Shown one piece after another: positions 32,352-43,270 of a stretch of 64,000 bases of DNA. Under the pieces are notes generated by a model. That model worked only from the letters and a program-made list of their open reading frames with translations, ran no database searches and was not told the DNA's origin. The position numbers were made by a program, and so were the translations under genes. Where the stretch lies: NCBI GenBank assembly GCA_039090855.1, contig CM076991.1, forward strand, positions 106,094,021-106,158,020, given 5' to 3'. The DNA is from Macrothele yani. Lineage: Eukaryota > Arthropoda > Arachnida > Araneae > Macrothelidae. Numbering within the stretch: the first letter of the stretch is position 1; the number at the start of each line of letters is the position of its first letter.

Positions 32352-32594
32352 ATGTCGCGGAGGGAGAGAACTGACTTTGAGAAAGGAAAAGATTGTTGGG
32401 TATTATATTAGGGAGTTATCCATAAGAAAAACCGAGAGGCGTTTAAACATACCCAAGACAACTGTTTTGGATGTAATGAATAAGTGGAAGACACATGGCG
32501 TGCCTGAAGCAGCAAAACGTACAGGCAGACCAAAGAAAATCAGTGATAGAAGACGTCGAAGCCTCAGGAGAGTCGTTACAGTCAGCATGCGTTA
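32352..32594 (+). pseudogene. Tc1 transposase DNA-binding domain only
   Basis: The ATG at 32352 starts MSRRERTDFEKGK. After a one-base frame change the sequence runs IVGYYIRELSIRKTERRLNI, PKTTVLDVMNKWK, GRPKKISDRRRRSLRRVV, then stops at 32592. This is the first helix-turn-helix, the GRPR-type AT hook and the start of the second half of a Tc1 DNA-binding region. The DDE domain is missing: the right terminal repeat follows within 80 bp. Such an internal deletion derivative could at most bind its own ends. Confidence 0.78.
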
Positions 32595-32696
32595 AGGCCA
32601 AAGGTGGACCAGCACCATACTAATGTATGTCTATGTTGTGTTTCTCTGCTAGGTGTCCGGTGATTTTTGTCAATAGAGTGTATATATCATCATTAT

Positions 32697-33718
32697 CATC
32701 ATAACCATTATCAATCTACTTCTGGATGAAGGTCTCCCATAGCCTTTTCAACAACTTTCTGTCTTGAGTCAATCTTTTCAAAGTCACTCCAATATGCTTT
32801 TGAAAATCAGTAAAGCTTCTGATATGTGGTTTTCTTCTGGGTCTTCTATTGCACCCAGGTATCTAATTTGTATTCCAGTTGTCCCACAGTGGTCAGTTCT
32901 TCTAGCAATATGTATAACCTACTGCCACTTCTGGGTCTTCACTTTGATCTTGACGTCGTCAAGATTTGTCATTTCCCTCATTCATGTATTCCTGTTCTTA
33001 TCTTTCCTGGATGTACCAAGAACGCATCTCTCCATGCTTCTTTGAGCTGTTTGCAGCTCTAAATGTCTTTCTTAGTTAAGGTTCATGTCTCTGAATCCTA
33101 AGCAAGAACTGGAAGATGCACTGATTAAGCACTTTTCTTTTAAGACATAATGGTAAGAATCCCTTGAACATTGTACTGTTTCTTCGAAATGCTCTCCCAC
33201 CAAGTTCTATATGCCTACTTATTTCTTCTTCCATGCGGCCCTCGCTTGATATCTGTTGTCCAAGGTAAAAATGTAGGTAGGCATCGGTTACTTCCAGAAC
33301 TGTTGTATCAAACGCTAAATCTTAAGTCTCTGTAAAAGCATTGAACATCAATTTTGTTTTCTTTCGTCAATTCTTTTTAAGTTCTTTTTTTAAGCCCACT
33401 TCTTCACTCTTGTCCGCAAGTTCCTAGATCATACATACTCTGCTGTGTGACATACCACAGATGTGACGCACATGTCACAAAGCACATGGTGAGAAAGCAC
33501 TCGGCTGCGGAGCGGAGGGATGCGGGTTCGAGTCCGGAGCAGAGGGATGCGAGTTCCAGTCCGGACACAGGCAAACTTTGGGTTCTCAGCAGCTTGAAGC
33601 GGGTACCTGCAAAAATGGCTATGTCGTCAGCAAAACAGAGGTGGATTAAATAATCTCCATTATTATTTATCCCTTTGCCTTTCCCAGTTCAATGACTGAA
33701 AGACATCCTGCAAAGCAA
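32697..33718 (-). mobile_element. RTE LINE 3' fragment, antisense, with a SINE fragment inside
   Basis: Minus strand, from the (GAT)-type tail at about 32690 through the C-terminal region to the reverse transcriptase. Near 33340-33365 it encodes a KTKLMFNAF-like motif. At 33610-33640 the minus strand reads LCFADDIAIFAG, the catalytic FADD. A tRNA-like segment separates the two parts. 5'-truncated and frameshifted. Confidence 0.82.
33456..33585 (+). repeat. tRNA-derived fragment inside the RTE remnant
   Basis: Contains GGGTTCGAGTCCGG and, 27 bp on, GAGTTCCAGTCCGG, two B-box-like sequences in a local duplication (GGAGCGGAGGGATGC then GGAGCAGAGGGATGC). Confidence 0.6.
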
Positions 33719-33849
33719 TGAAAGCTGCCCCCAGTGGTCTAAGCGATGACTTCTGATCATTCGTCCGAGATAGACCAGGTTCGAATCACGGTGAGGCATG
33801 GATGTTGTGTTTGCCTTACGGCACTGCCTCTGACCCTTCCCTGGAACTA

Positions 33850-35091
33850 TTGGGTTGTCGGAAAAGTCATTTTGACACCCGATGGCGGTTGGGCGGTTTT
33901 GGAAGTACTAGAGACATGCGTATCGCTATGTCATTCGACAGGTGCCAGTTCTAGCTGCAGTCTAAAAGGAATAGTGAGTGATTTGGCTGATTTGCGGAGA
34001 TTTGACATCAAGTTGAAGATGGAAGACCAAACTGTGCATTTTCGCCATATTTTACTGTTTTACTTCCGTAAAGGGAAGAACGCGCGTCAAGTTTGTGAAA
34101 AGTTGCGTAAAGTGTACGGTGATAATGCTCTACAAGAACGTCAGTGCCAGCGGTGGTTCGCAAAATTCCGTGCTGGTGTTTTTGACCTCAACGATACTCT
34201 TCGGTCCGGTAGGCCAATCGAGGTTGATGACAACCAAATCAAGGCATTGATCGAGCCAAACCCACGTTACACGACACGAGAGATTGCAGACACGTTGCAC
34301 ATCCATCATTCACGCGTTCACGACCACCTGAAGAAGCTGGGATACGTAAGCAAGCTCGATGTGTGGGTTCCTCATGAACTCAAAGAAGCTCAATTGACGG
34401 CGTGTGTAAACATCTGCGATATGCTCATTGAAACGTGCGGAAAACGATCCTTTTTTGAAGCGACTGATAACTGGTGACGAAAAGTGGATTGTGTACAACA
34501 ATGTGCTGCGCAAACGGTCTTGGTCCCGAAGTGCCGCTTCGCCTCAAACGACATCCAAAGCAGACATTCATCAGCGGAAGGTTCTGGTCTATATAAGTGT
34601 GGTGGGATTTTAAAGGTGTCGTGTTTTTCGAGCTCTTACCACGGAACCAAACAATCAATTCGAATGTGTACTGTCAGCAATTGGACAGTTTGAACAAATC
34701 CATCATCCAGAAACGTCCAGAACTCGTTCATCGCAAAGGTGTTGTGTTCCATCACGACAACGCGAGACCACACACAAGTTTGATCATCGGCCAAAAATTA
34801 TTGGAGCTGGGGTGGGATGTGTTGCCACACCCAGCATACTCGCCTGACCTTGCGCTGTCAGACTTTCACTTGTTTCGCTCTCTTCAACAGTCTTTTCAGC
34901 ACCTTGTGCAGTTTTTCGCCACGAAAGACAGGTCCTTCTATGAACGAGGCATTATGCAGCTCACTGAAAGATGGCAAAAGGTTATCGAACAAAACGTGCA
35001 TTATATCATTGGTTGATCTTTGTTCTTTCTATCAATAAATGACCTTTGCAAAACATGGCTAAAATACGTCATGACTTTTCCTACAACCCAA
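33850..35091 (+). mobile_element. mariner transposon inserted in a SINE
   Basis: Ends TTGGGTTGTCGGAAAAGTCA on the left and, reverse-complemented, TTGGGTTGTAGGAAAAGTCA. TA target duplication at 33848-33849 and 35092-35093. Length 1,242 bp, close to a complete mariner. Confidence 0.95.
34019..35016 (+). pseudogene. mariner transposase, two frameshifts
   Basis: Starts at the ATG at 34019 (MEDQTVHFRHILLFYFRKG). The paired-type DNA-binding region includes RSGRPIEVDDNQIKALIE and YTTREIADTLHIHHSRVHDH. The catalytic triad of the mariner DD34D type is visible: LITGDEKW (34463), FHHDNARPHT (34750) and SPDLALSDFHLF (34843). The frame shifts near 34434 and again near 34590, giving three overlapping frames. 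Length equals a normal ~345-residue mariner transposase. All three Asp remain, so only the frameshifts clearly disable it, suggesting a comparatively young copy. Confidence 0.93.
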
Positions 35092-35165
35092 TAGTTGGCC
35101 TAAATTAGGGACGGGCGAGTGCTTGTAGCCCAGAGCTGCTCCCGGTGGTGGGTAAACCCCAATAA

Positions 35166-37055
35166 TAACAAAACAAAAAACAATGAAAAGTTTCCGCGAT
35201 GGTGTCACACTCTTCAGTTTTTATAAGATGTATATCAATACATCTTCGTAATAGGAGATATAGTGGAATGGATAAAAAAAATGTGGGTTTCTGCTAGCAA
35301 TCAATAGATACTGGGCGTTGATTATGTTGAGCAGTTCGCTTGTGCTTTTTGAAAGGCACAAAAACTGACTAGTTTTTAAGCCATAGTTAAAAGAGTCCAG
35401 AGTGTAGGACCATGTACGCGTAGTTAATAAAAGTATCTTCAAAGAGAAACCTAAGAACTCAAAAAAAAAAAAAAAAAAAAAAAATCATGTGACGGTTCCG
35501 AGAAATTCCAAACGCGAAACAAGCTTAACAGTGGAAGAATCACATATCAGCTATAAGGTTCATAACTTTTCCTCCCTTAAACTGCACGAAAAGAAAAGTG
35601 AAAAAGGCGCACTAATTACACGCAACAAACGGAAAACTGATGCTGGAAAAAAAAAAGGGGGGTTGGAATTACGTGAAAAAGTGAATATGTACTTCTAAAA
35701 ACTGAAGCGTTAAAACTTCTAGAAAATTCACATTATTCTGAGAGGAACAAAACAAATTGAAACGTAAGATTTAAATTTCTACGAAAAAGAGAAAAAAATA
35801 AATGAATGATCTGAAAAAGATTTGCCTTTAAGATACGAAAGATGATCGTGAAGTTTTTAACGGTACCTTAAATTAAGCTCAAACACTTTATAAAGCTAGG
35901 TAGAAAAAAAGAGGTTCTAATTGGAGAACGTTTCAAGTTCAGTTCTTAGTGAAAACTAACAGAGAAGAAACAATAAATTAAAACATTTCTTCGAAACAAC
36001 ATAACAAAATATTCAAATCGAATAGCACTTTCACAGTGACACAAAGTCAGGGAAAGATGAGCGAAGATGAAACGTATTACGGATCATTAGGTAAATGAAT
36101 GGCAGCATTTAATGCAGTGTACACAAGCATTGCGCATGCCTCTCAATCCAGCTTACAATGATTATCGAAGCACGGAAAATGGCAAAGGCATTCTGTAAAA
36201 TGTGGGTCATAGAAATCTGCGAAAAAGAAATAAAACAAAAAATCAAACAACTGTGAAATCATTTGCTGCCCTTTTTTCCCTTCAGCAAATCCCCTAGCTC
36301 AAAGGCCACTTTCCGACTCATTGCAAAGAACAGCTTAATTTGATAAGAATACTTTGGGTAGAAACCACATGACTCACCCACGCTACATGCGTCATAACGT
36401 AAGAGACCAACTGGGTTCACACTCCTCCTTTTCTTTTATTCCATGGTAACCCCTCGGAATATAAAAAAATGTCGGAAAAAAACTATTTTATCAGTCTTAG
36501 TTTGGGAATGTCATAAATCATAAGATGGAGAAACTTTGGAAAGCTACATGCATGTAGAACAAGACTATATCGGATTGACATGAGGGTGAATTTGCAGGAT
36601 GCACGGAACGACGATGTGGTTGTCAGATTACATTAGTGTCTTTTCTCCCATCAAGATTCCGCAGTCGTTTAAGAGTGGAGAAAAAAAAAGTGGCACACAG
36701 TGGGCCTGGCGAGATGAGGAATGCGACTACTCCCACGAAAAGGGAAAAAAAAAAAAAAAAAAAAAAGACACTTCATTGGATGATAAAAATAGAACATCAC
36801 GAAGCTGACCATAAAACATGTTAAAATCAACCTTCATTTGTTCAAAAAATTAAATATCTCAATAATGACGCTATAAACGTGAATTAGCAGAAAACTTCTA
36901 CGAAAGTATTCAGCACGTCAACGAAAAAATCCCAGGTATTTAAGGATCATGAAGTTTCAAAGGGAATTTTTGACAACCGACTTCTGGGAGGTATTGATCC
37001 ATTTTATTAAAAAATTATGTTGAGGTGCAACTCTTCCTTTTCGAGAAATACATTG
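35166..37055. other. No recognisable gene
   Basis: A runs at 35461-35484 and 36745-36767. The small frames at 35221-35442 (minus) and 35489-35698 match no family I know. Confidence 0.5.
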
Positions 37056-37056
37056 T

Positions 37057-37650
37057 TTTTTTTTTTTTTTTTTTGTTTTTTTGCTTCGGAGTTTAATGAC
37101 CGCCATGAGTATCAAGTGCTACGAGAAGTTGCCCGTCCCTAATTCAGGGTCACTGCTTTCAGGGATGGAACTGAACCATAAACACACACGCTGGCTTCTG
37201 ACTATTCGTTTGAGTAGGATCTGGCTTCGAGTCTCCATGGCATGGGTGATGTGTTTGAGTTTCGGCACTGACTCCTGCCTTCCCTCGAACCAATGGTCCT
37301 AAATTAGGGACGGGCAAGACGGTAGCCAAAGAGGGGTTTTGGGGGTTTAAACCCTCCCCGAAATGCCGTACTTAAATAAAGAGAGGGTAGATAGATTTGT
37401 ATACTTGTAAATAGTATAGCATATATTAGCAAGTCTGTATTTGAAAAATAGGGAGTATTAAATAAAAGAATTTCATGTGCAAGTAAAATGTGACAGAGAA
37501 AAAAATTAACATATGGATAAAGTACGGTGAAACTTATTTTTCAATTAAGAAACCCTCATCAAAAATTATTTCTGGCTACGACCCTGGGGACGGACGACTG
37601 CTTATAACTCATAGAGTTGCTCACGGTAGTCGTAAAGTCCCCAAACAAAC
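37057..37650. repeat. Two SINEs head to head, one split by a hAT-type MITE
   Basis: 37057-37180 is the tail half of a minus-strand SINE (T run, then GAGTTTAATGACCGCCATGA). From about 37190 a plus-strand SINE begins within the tRNA part (GGCTTCTGACTATTCG), runs to AATTAGGGACGGG (37314) and resumes at 37595 with CGACTGCTTATAACTC to about 37650. The two copies face away from each other and share sequence in inverted orientation. Confidence 0.75.
37315..37586. mobile_element. Short hAT-type MITE
   Basis: Ends CAAGACGGTAGCCAAAGA and, reverse-complemented, CAGGGTCGTAGCCAGAAA, with 8-bp flanks GGGACGGG (37307-37314) and GGGACGGA (37587-37594), seven of eight equal. It interrupts a SINE whose uninterrupted sequence is known from 23.5 kb. 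272 bp, non-coding. Confidence 0.7.
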
Positions 37651-37842
37651 AAATACACCACAAATGCCTCAGGCACGGGCGATGTCTATCTCTACCTCAT
37701 CTGAAGCATGGGTTCAACTCTGATTCTATGCCAAAAAGCACGCGCTGCCGACCATTTCACCACCGGAGAAGTCGTAATTTTCCAACATGGTTCGGTGATC
37801 GGTACTTCCATCTACTGCTTTTCTGAACAATATTAAAGCTAT

Positions 37843-39205
37843 CCCGATGGCCAAGTGGTCAGGGAGGATGGGAGGCAGGGCCTAATTTCTGCACGTGCAC
37901 AGGGCCTCAGAATTTTGGGGACCTCCAAACTACTTTGAAAAAAATTGATAAAAAAAATCAAAAGGTTTCTTTTTTAAGTCACCAAATTGAATATATATAT
38001 ATATACAGTTCAGTGAGTACAATGCATTGATTGATTATGAAGCACTTTGCAACATACCAAAAGCCACCTTCATAGAATGCTTTGCTTCTGTGTGAAAGGC
38101 AGGAGGTTCTCCCATGTGGGCATAATTCAGACAGATGGGCAAAGCCAATGCGTAAATGGGTCTTCATCCTCTAGTTGGAAAGTATAATAAAAAACCCGTA
38201 CTCTGGGGTCATTACTTGGGCAAAAAGTGGTGCTGTCTTAATCCAAATATTCTGATTTGGACCTCGGTTTCCTTCAGGCCAAAATTTTCATAAAACTGAA
38301 GTATGATATGCAATTCCGATATTCAGATTTTGAGTAGTAAATACCTGAATTTCAAAAAATTCAAAAACTGCCATAAACAAACCTCAATATTTTGAAATTT
38401 GGTTCAGTTCTTTATAAACCTGTAAATTCCAAAACAAACCTGACAAAAAAAATAGTGGCCATCCGGGCCAGTAGCATAAATAATTCACTGGCCCGATTAA
38501 ATTTTTTTCTGGCCAGTGGCCAGTGGACCAGGTAATTCGAACGCTGCTGTTATAATAATTTATATGGACTGTTGCAATAATTTAGCACACAGTGTGTGTG
38601 GTCAGGTGTAACACTTTGTAAGGGATTACTTCTTACAGCTTAAACTACTATCAGTTCATCATTTCCATAAAGTTTATAGTAAACTGGAGGTTTTAAATTA
38701 TAATTCTGGGAGGATAGTTATTTGCTTCCGTAAATGATATTATAAAACAAAAAACAAAAAATCCAGAGCCATTATTGTTACAGCTGTAAGCTCTGAGGTT
38801 GCGGAGAAGTACAACTGGTGTGAATGCTCGTGTATTACAAGACACATTTGGCTATAAAGTTTACTAGCATGTGGGATGTGTTTTAATGCTTTTACTACTA
38901 CTCGTAGAGAAACTGCTTGCAACAAAATATTTTTCAGAACATGTTCTTTTCAACTCTTGACCGAAAATTTTTGATCGAAGGGGCCTCGGACATAGGATGT
39001 GCACAGGGCCTCGACTGACCAAAGTCGGGCTCTGATGGGAGGTAGGAGTTCGTAGCTAGCTTGCCCGAGATGGGTCCGGGTTCGAGTCCCGGGTGAAGCA
39101 TGAGTGGTATATATACCTTTCTTGGAACCATTGCGCCGAAATTTGGGCTTGGCGACTACTTATAGCCCTTAGCGCTACTCACGGTGGTCGTTAAACCTCG
39201 AAACA
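37843..39205 (+). repeat. SINE split between its A and B boxes by a hAT-type element
   Basis: 37843-37875 carries the A-box region (GATGGCCAAGTGGTC). 39043-39205 carries the B box (GGGTTCGAGTCCCGG near 39078), body and tail (CTACTCACGGTGGTCGTTAA). The intervening element separates the two polymerase III promoter boxes. Confidence 0.85.
37876..39034. mobile_element. Non-autonomous hAT-type element
   Basis: Starts CAGGGCCTAATTTCTG; the right end, reverse-complemented, starts CAGAGCCCGACTTTGG. Target duplication ATGGGAGG is perfect (37868-37875, 39035-39042). Inside, 37990-38190 is an internally deleted copy of the DR1 repeat element. No transposase frame. 1,159 bp. Confidence 0.88.
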
Positions 39206-40299
39206 CACACATTCACACACTAAAATAATATGAAAGGAATGAACTGTCCTATAAGAGCGAAACGCGTACCAAACGTAAAGTTTCTCTTTGAATTTCGTAT
39301 AAAACTTGTTGCATGAAGGCTCTCAAATCGCCAAACACAACCACTATGCCGCCAAACAAAACCACTTAATAGAAAAACTAATGTGACTCACGAATGCTTC
39401 AACACTTTCAGATCTATCAATCACTTCAGTAGCAAATACGTGAGTCGTGTAAAATCTGGCTGCGGACTGCGCACCAATCGAATTTGATCAGGTTGAAGAC
39501 GAAAACGCTTGTTTGTAGGCCTCAAAAAATTGTGGTTGATGGAAACTGTAGTTCTATGTTAACAACCCATAGGAATTTTCGTAGCCAGCTAAGCACACAA
39601 CTGTACTTTAGGTATTATATCAGGCTAAATTAATGCCACTCAAACGGTACACAAATCGCATGAATTTATTTCCACGGGAATATATCACTCTAAAATGCCA
39701 TTCGAAACTTAACAGAACAGCTATTCTTAGGATAATAAGAAAATCGAACATACTTCGCATCATAGACATCAAAAGGAGTGCATATTCTTCATCTACAGGT
39801 TTCTTCTTTCTAAAAACGAATGTTAAGTTAGTTTTTTTGCACGTCTCAATCATTGCGAATTTAGTACTAGGGGAATAACAACAGAAACGACAAAAGAAAA
39901 ATACCTCGTTAAGCGGCGTGATGAACATTTAGAGATCTGAAATACCAGACAGACTCCAAAAATTCCTGCGTAGAACACGCTACGCAACTGCTCTTTTTGC
40001 AAGCTTCCTGCAGAAATGGATAAGAAAAGAAATTTCCAACGAAAACCAGTTGATGAAAAATAATTTCTTAATGTTCCCGCAAATGCTCAACATAGCAACC
40101 AGCATCTTCAGAAAAGCTGCTCAAAATAATGTACGTGTAAAATACATTTTCAGCTGCTCGATGAGAAATTTCGGTGCCTAGGTTTATTTTTTAATTTTAT
40201 AATAGCATAAAGGCAACCAGTTGCCTATACATATCAACGTTTATGATACTTGCAACAATGCCAGTCACGATTTATGTAACAGGCAAGAATTTGCGTATG
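39206..40299. other. No recognisable gene
   Basis: The overlapping short frames at 39620-39928 match nothing known to me. Confidence 0.5.
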
Positions 40300-40940
40300 C
40301 CGGCAGATCCAGTTAAACTCCCACACCGGTGAACTCGCACACCTTCTCATGCTATAAGGGGATGCACACAAATTGCGTTTCGTTCGGAGATCTTGTCAAA
40401 GTGTGGGAATTTTCCTAGTAGACCAGAACGAAATGTACGAGTTCGCCTAGTGACATAAATGCGCATGTCAGATTAAGTTGACGCAAGGTTTTTAACTTAA
40501 GATAGTTTGAAAAGGCCCGCTGCCTACGTGCATTGTAAACAGCTGATAAATGATCCGGTGAGTGACTTTTATTAGCGTTTATAAAATACAATAGGTCGTA
40601 ATTTAAGATCTTCAAAAAAGGCCCGCAAACCTAGGTGCTTTGTCAGCACCTGAAGACCGATTCGTTGAGTCTCTCTTAATTAGCTTGTATTGCATGTTCT
40701 CACATGCCAAATATTAAAATCATAAGATCGATTGAGTTGGAAATCTTCTACATAAACCTTGTGGTATTATAATCCTACGTACGCATTTATGTCACTAGGA
40801 AACTCGTACATTTCGCTTTGTTTCCCTAGGAAAACTCTCACACACGCTGACAAGATCTCCAAACGAAGCGCAATTTGTGTACATCCCCTTGTATGAGAAG
40901 GTGTAGGAGTCTACCGGTGTGGAAGTTTTCCGCCGTGTAG
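40300..40940. mobile_element. Foldback element with ~160-bp inverted arms
   Basis: 40310-40470 (CTCACACCGGTGAACTC-like, AGGGGATGCACACAAATTGCG, GACATAAATGCGCATG) matches the reverse complement of 40770-40930. The centre holds two diverged ~110-bp direct repeats starting AAAAGGCCCGC (40511 and 40617). The exact ends and target duplication are unclear. Non-coding. Confidence 0.75.
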
Positions 40941-41104
40941 CAGTTTTCTTAGCGGCAGAAGAAAGGATGGGAGTTTAGAGCCACCCATGCCAGCACGTCA
41001 CGGAGAATGGATCAGAGAGAGAGAGAGAGAGAGAGGGAAGGAGAAACAACGTAAACGAGAAGAATAAATATTGATGTGCCTAGTATTAGTTAAATGAAAA
41101 ACCT
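40941..41104 (+). other. No gene; short microsatellite
   Basis: (GA)n with about ten repeats near 41016-41037. Confidence 0.6.
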
Positions 41105-41182
41105 ATGAGGGCAACCTATCCTACTGAGGATTGAGAGCAACCTATCCTACCCAGGATTGATGGCAACCTATCCTATTCAGCA
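41105..41182 (+). repeat. Three-copy 27-bp tandem repeat
   Basis: GGGCAACCTATCCTACTGAG-like units (GCAACCTATCCTA) start near 41111, 41139 and 41163. Confidence 0.85.
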
Positions 41183-41677
41183 AACAAACTACATTGAAAC
41201 GCTTGCGATTAGTAGTTGTAAAAGACATCGCGGACGTACTTCTTTTAGTAAGACAACAGTTTCAGTCAGGTCTGGCGTAACTAGCAACTAATTGCTTATG
41301 ACGACACGTCACGAAATGGGGAACCGACGAGTAAAGAGAAAAAATGTATAAATTACATAATGATGTGCAAAGTGTCGGCCATTAAGGAACCAGATAACTA
41401 ATGTAATTCCTATATTACATATAACGTAACCAGAAATTGTCTGTGTTAATTCAGCAAATGAATTAACGTTCGATTAAACACATCAAATAAATCCTCAACA
41501 TGCTGCCATGATTGGGAAGTTTTGCCTGGAATTTTTTAACAGAAGAACGCAATGCACATATTAAAAGAAACTTACTGTATGAAATTACAGAATAGTACGT
41601 GCGCTCCCGAAAAAGACACCTGATGGACAACTGGGCATCGACTTTATTATTTAAGAATACACGATCCAATTAATTTT

Positions 41678-41790
41678 TTTTAATTTTGTATAAAGCACCA
41701 TGAGCAACTCTAAAAACTATACACCCATCTGCAATTTAGGACTACTGGTTCCAGGGAAAGGAGAGAGGCGCTGTAATTGAAACAAACACC
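41678..41790 (-). repeat. SINE (family A), tail half
   Basis: Plus strand reads CACCATGAGCAACTCTAAAA, then AATTTAGGACTACTGGTTCCAGGG, the SINE tail and body in reverse. The tRNA-like head is missing. Confidence 0.75.
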
Positions 41791-42007
41791 CGTAACCAAT
41801 TTATCATACGGTGGGCGCTATTACACGCAAGAACGACACAAATATCGCGATAGGGCAGTCAATAACTGATAACATTTTTTGGGAAAATACGTTTTTGCTT
41901 ATCTAAGCCCGTATTTAGTCACGGTCAATTATATATTGTTCCATGAGAGAGAGAGAGAGACAGAGAGAGAATTCATGTGTATGGAAGTGCTCTGAAACTT
42001 CTAAATA

Positions 42008-42058
42008 GCGTTTTCAGAGAAATAATAATGCGTAACATTATTATATCTCTGAGAACGC
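42008..42058. repeat. 51-nt hairpin
   Basis: GCGTTTTCAGAGA.. and ..TCTCTGAGAACGC arms of 23 bases pair with about two mismatches around a CGTAA loop. No gene context. Confidence 0.75.
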
Positions 42059-43064
42059 TAAAAAACCACTGTGTTACTGTTAAATTGGGGAACTATATAA
42101 GCAGTGTCAGATCGGCGCCACTGGTTTAAGAAGCACTTTAAAATAAGGAACCAACGGCAGTACTTTCCCACGTCACACCCATCTTCCATTTGCAAAAATT
42201 AGAGGGCCTTCAATCTTCAAAAGAGATCGACAAAAACTGAGATGACAGAAACGGAGTAAAAAGAAATTGCCGAACGCTAAAAAAGCATTTGTTTGAAAGG
42301 GGCTCCTGCAAAGACAGAAATTGAAAGCTACCATTTGCAATTTGCAAGTGTCAGTCTCCCCTTCCGTGTGTAGTCTCCCCTACGGTGGGTTCCGAAGGTC
42401 CAAATCAAACTAGCTTGGATGGCATTAGTTTGGAATCTACTTAGCCACCCCCCCCTTTCTTTTTACTTTGTGTGGGGTGCCGGGTTTCAGGCATTTTACC
42501 CAAATCAAATACTGGTCATTTCCGTCTGTCGGACCAGTGAACCAAGAAAAACAACGCTAAAGCACTTACAATGCTTTCCTTTTCTTCCTTAGTGTGTGTG
42601 TGTGTGTAAATTTTCGCAACATGCACAGTGGGTAGTCTTCTGACAAGAAATCAAGTATTGCGCCACCTAGTGGGATCTACTACATCTACAGAAGCAGCTT
42701 TGTATATAATATAAAGCGTAATTAGCGTTGGCGATGTTAAAATACGTAATTCTTTTTTTTTCAAGCTGACCGCTAAACACCGTGTTGGGTGTCAACAGAC
42801 TGAAAAACTGAATTTACGTACCCTGGTGGGAACGGGAAGGGTTGATAATTACACAAAAAAACTGACTTAAGTTGCAGATATCGGATGCAAAATTCTTTTT
42901 CGAAATCGGACTGGGAAATAAATGCTGAATGCAAAATATTCACGTCACGAAACAGAAACATATAGTATCTGCGATACCCTGAAACGAAACTTTGTAAAGA
43001 ATCCATTTTGCTCACAATTCTGTTCTGGCTATCGAGCGCAAAAGAATTTTTTCGGAGGGGGAGA
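42059..43064. other. No recognisable gene; one strong CTCF-like site
   Basis: Contains a C run near 42450 and a GT run near 42595. The CTCF-like motif at 42660 is listed separately. Confidence 0.5.
42660..42673 (-). promoter_or_regulatory. Single CTCF-like motif
   Basis: Minus strand reads CCACTAGGTGGCGC, which fits the animal CTCF core consensus CCASYAGRKGGCRS at every position. Sequence match only; binding is not shown. Confidence 0.4.
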
Positions 43065-43070
43065 GGGGAG

Positions 43071-43270
43071 TAGTAACGACCACCGTGAGCAACTCGATGG
43101 ACTATAAGCGCGGACTCCTTTTCCTAATTTAGGGTCACTGACTCCAGGGAAGGCAGAGAGCCAGAGCCATAACACAAAAACCACATCCATGCCTCACGGG
43201 ATTCGAACCCAGACCCATCTCGGACGAATGGTCAGAAGTCAGCGCTAAGACCACTGCGCCACTGGGGTTC
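43071..43270 (-). repeat. SINE (family A)
   Basis: Minus-strand copy: head at the right (TGGCGCAGTGGTCTTAGCG, GGGTTCGAATCCCG), body and tail to the left (GTAACGACCACCGTGAGCAA on the plus strand). Confidence 0.88.

Larger units (their letters stand above)
31621..32680 (+). mobile_element. Tc1-like element with catalytic domain deleted
   Basis: The terminal repeats share TGACAAAA[AG]TCACCG[AG]ACAC on the left (31628) and on the reverse complement of the right end (32670). TA lies outside both (31619-31620, 32681-32682). Only the start of the transposase remains. A TTAA MITE interrupts the leader at 31684-32269. Confidence 0.75.
33719..35165 (+). repeat. SINE (family A), split by a mariner
   Basis: Plus strand: 33719-33847 carries the tRNA-like head (AGTGGTCTAAGCGATG, GGTTCGAATCACGG) and body up to CCTTCCCTGGAAC. 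After the mariner, 35094-35165 continues with GGCCTAAATTAGGGACGGGC and the SINE tail. The join restores the family sequence. Confidence 0.92.
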
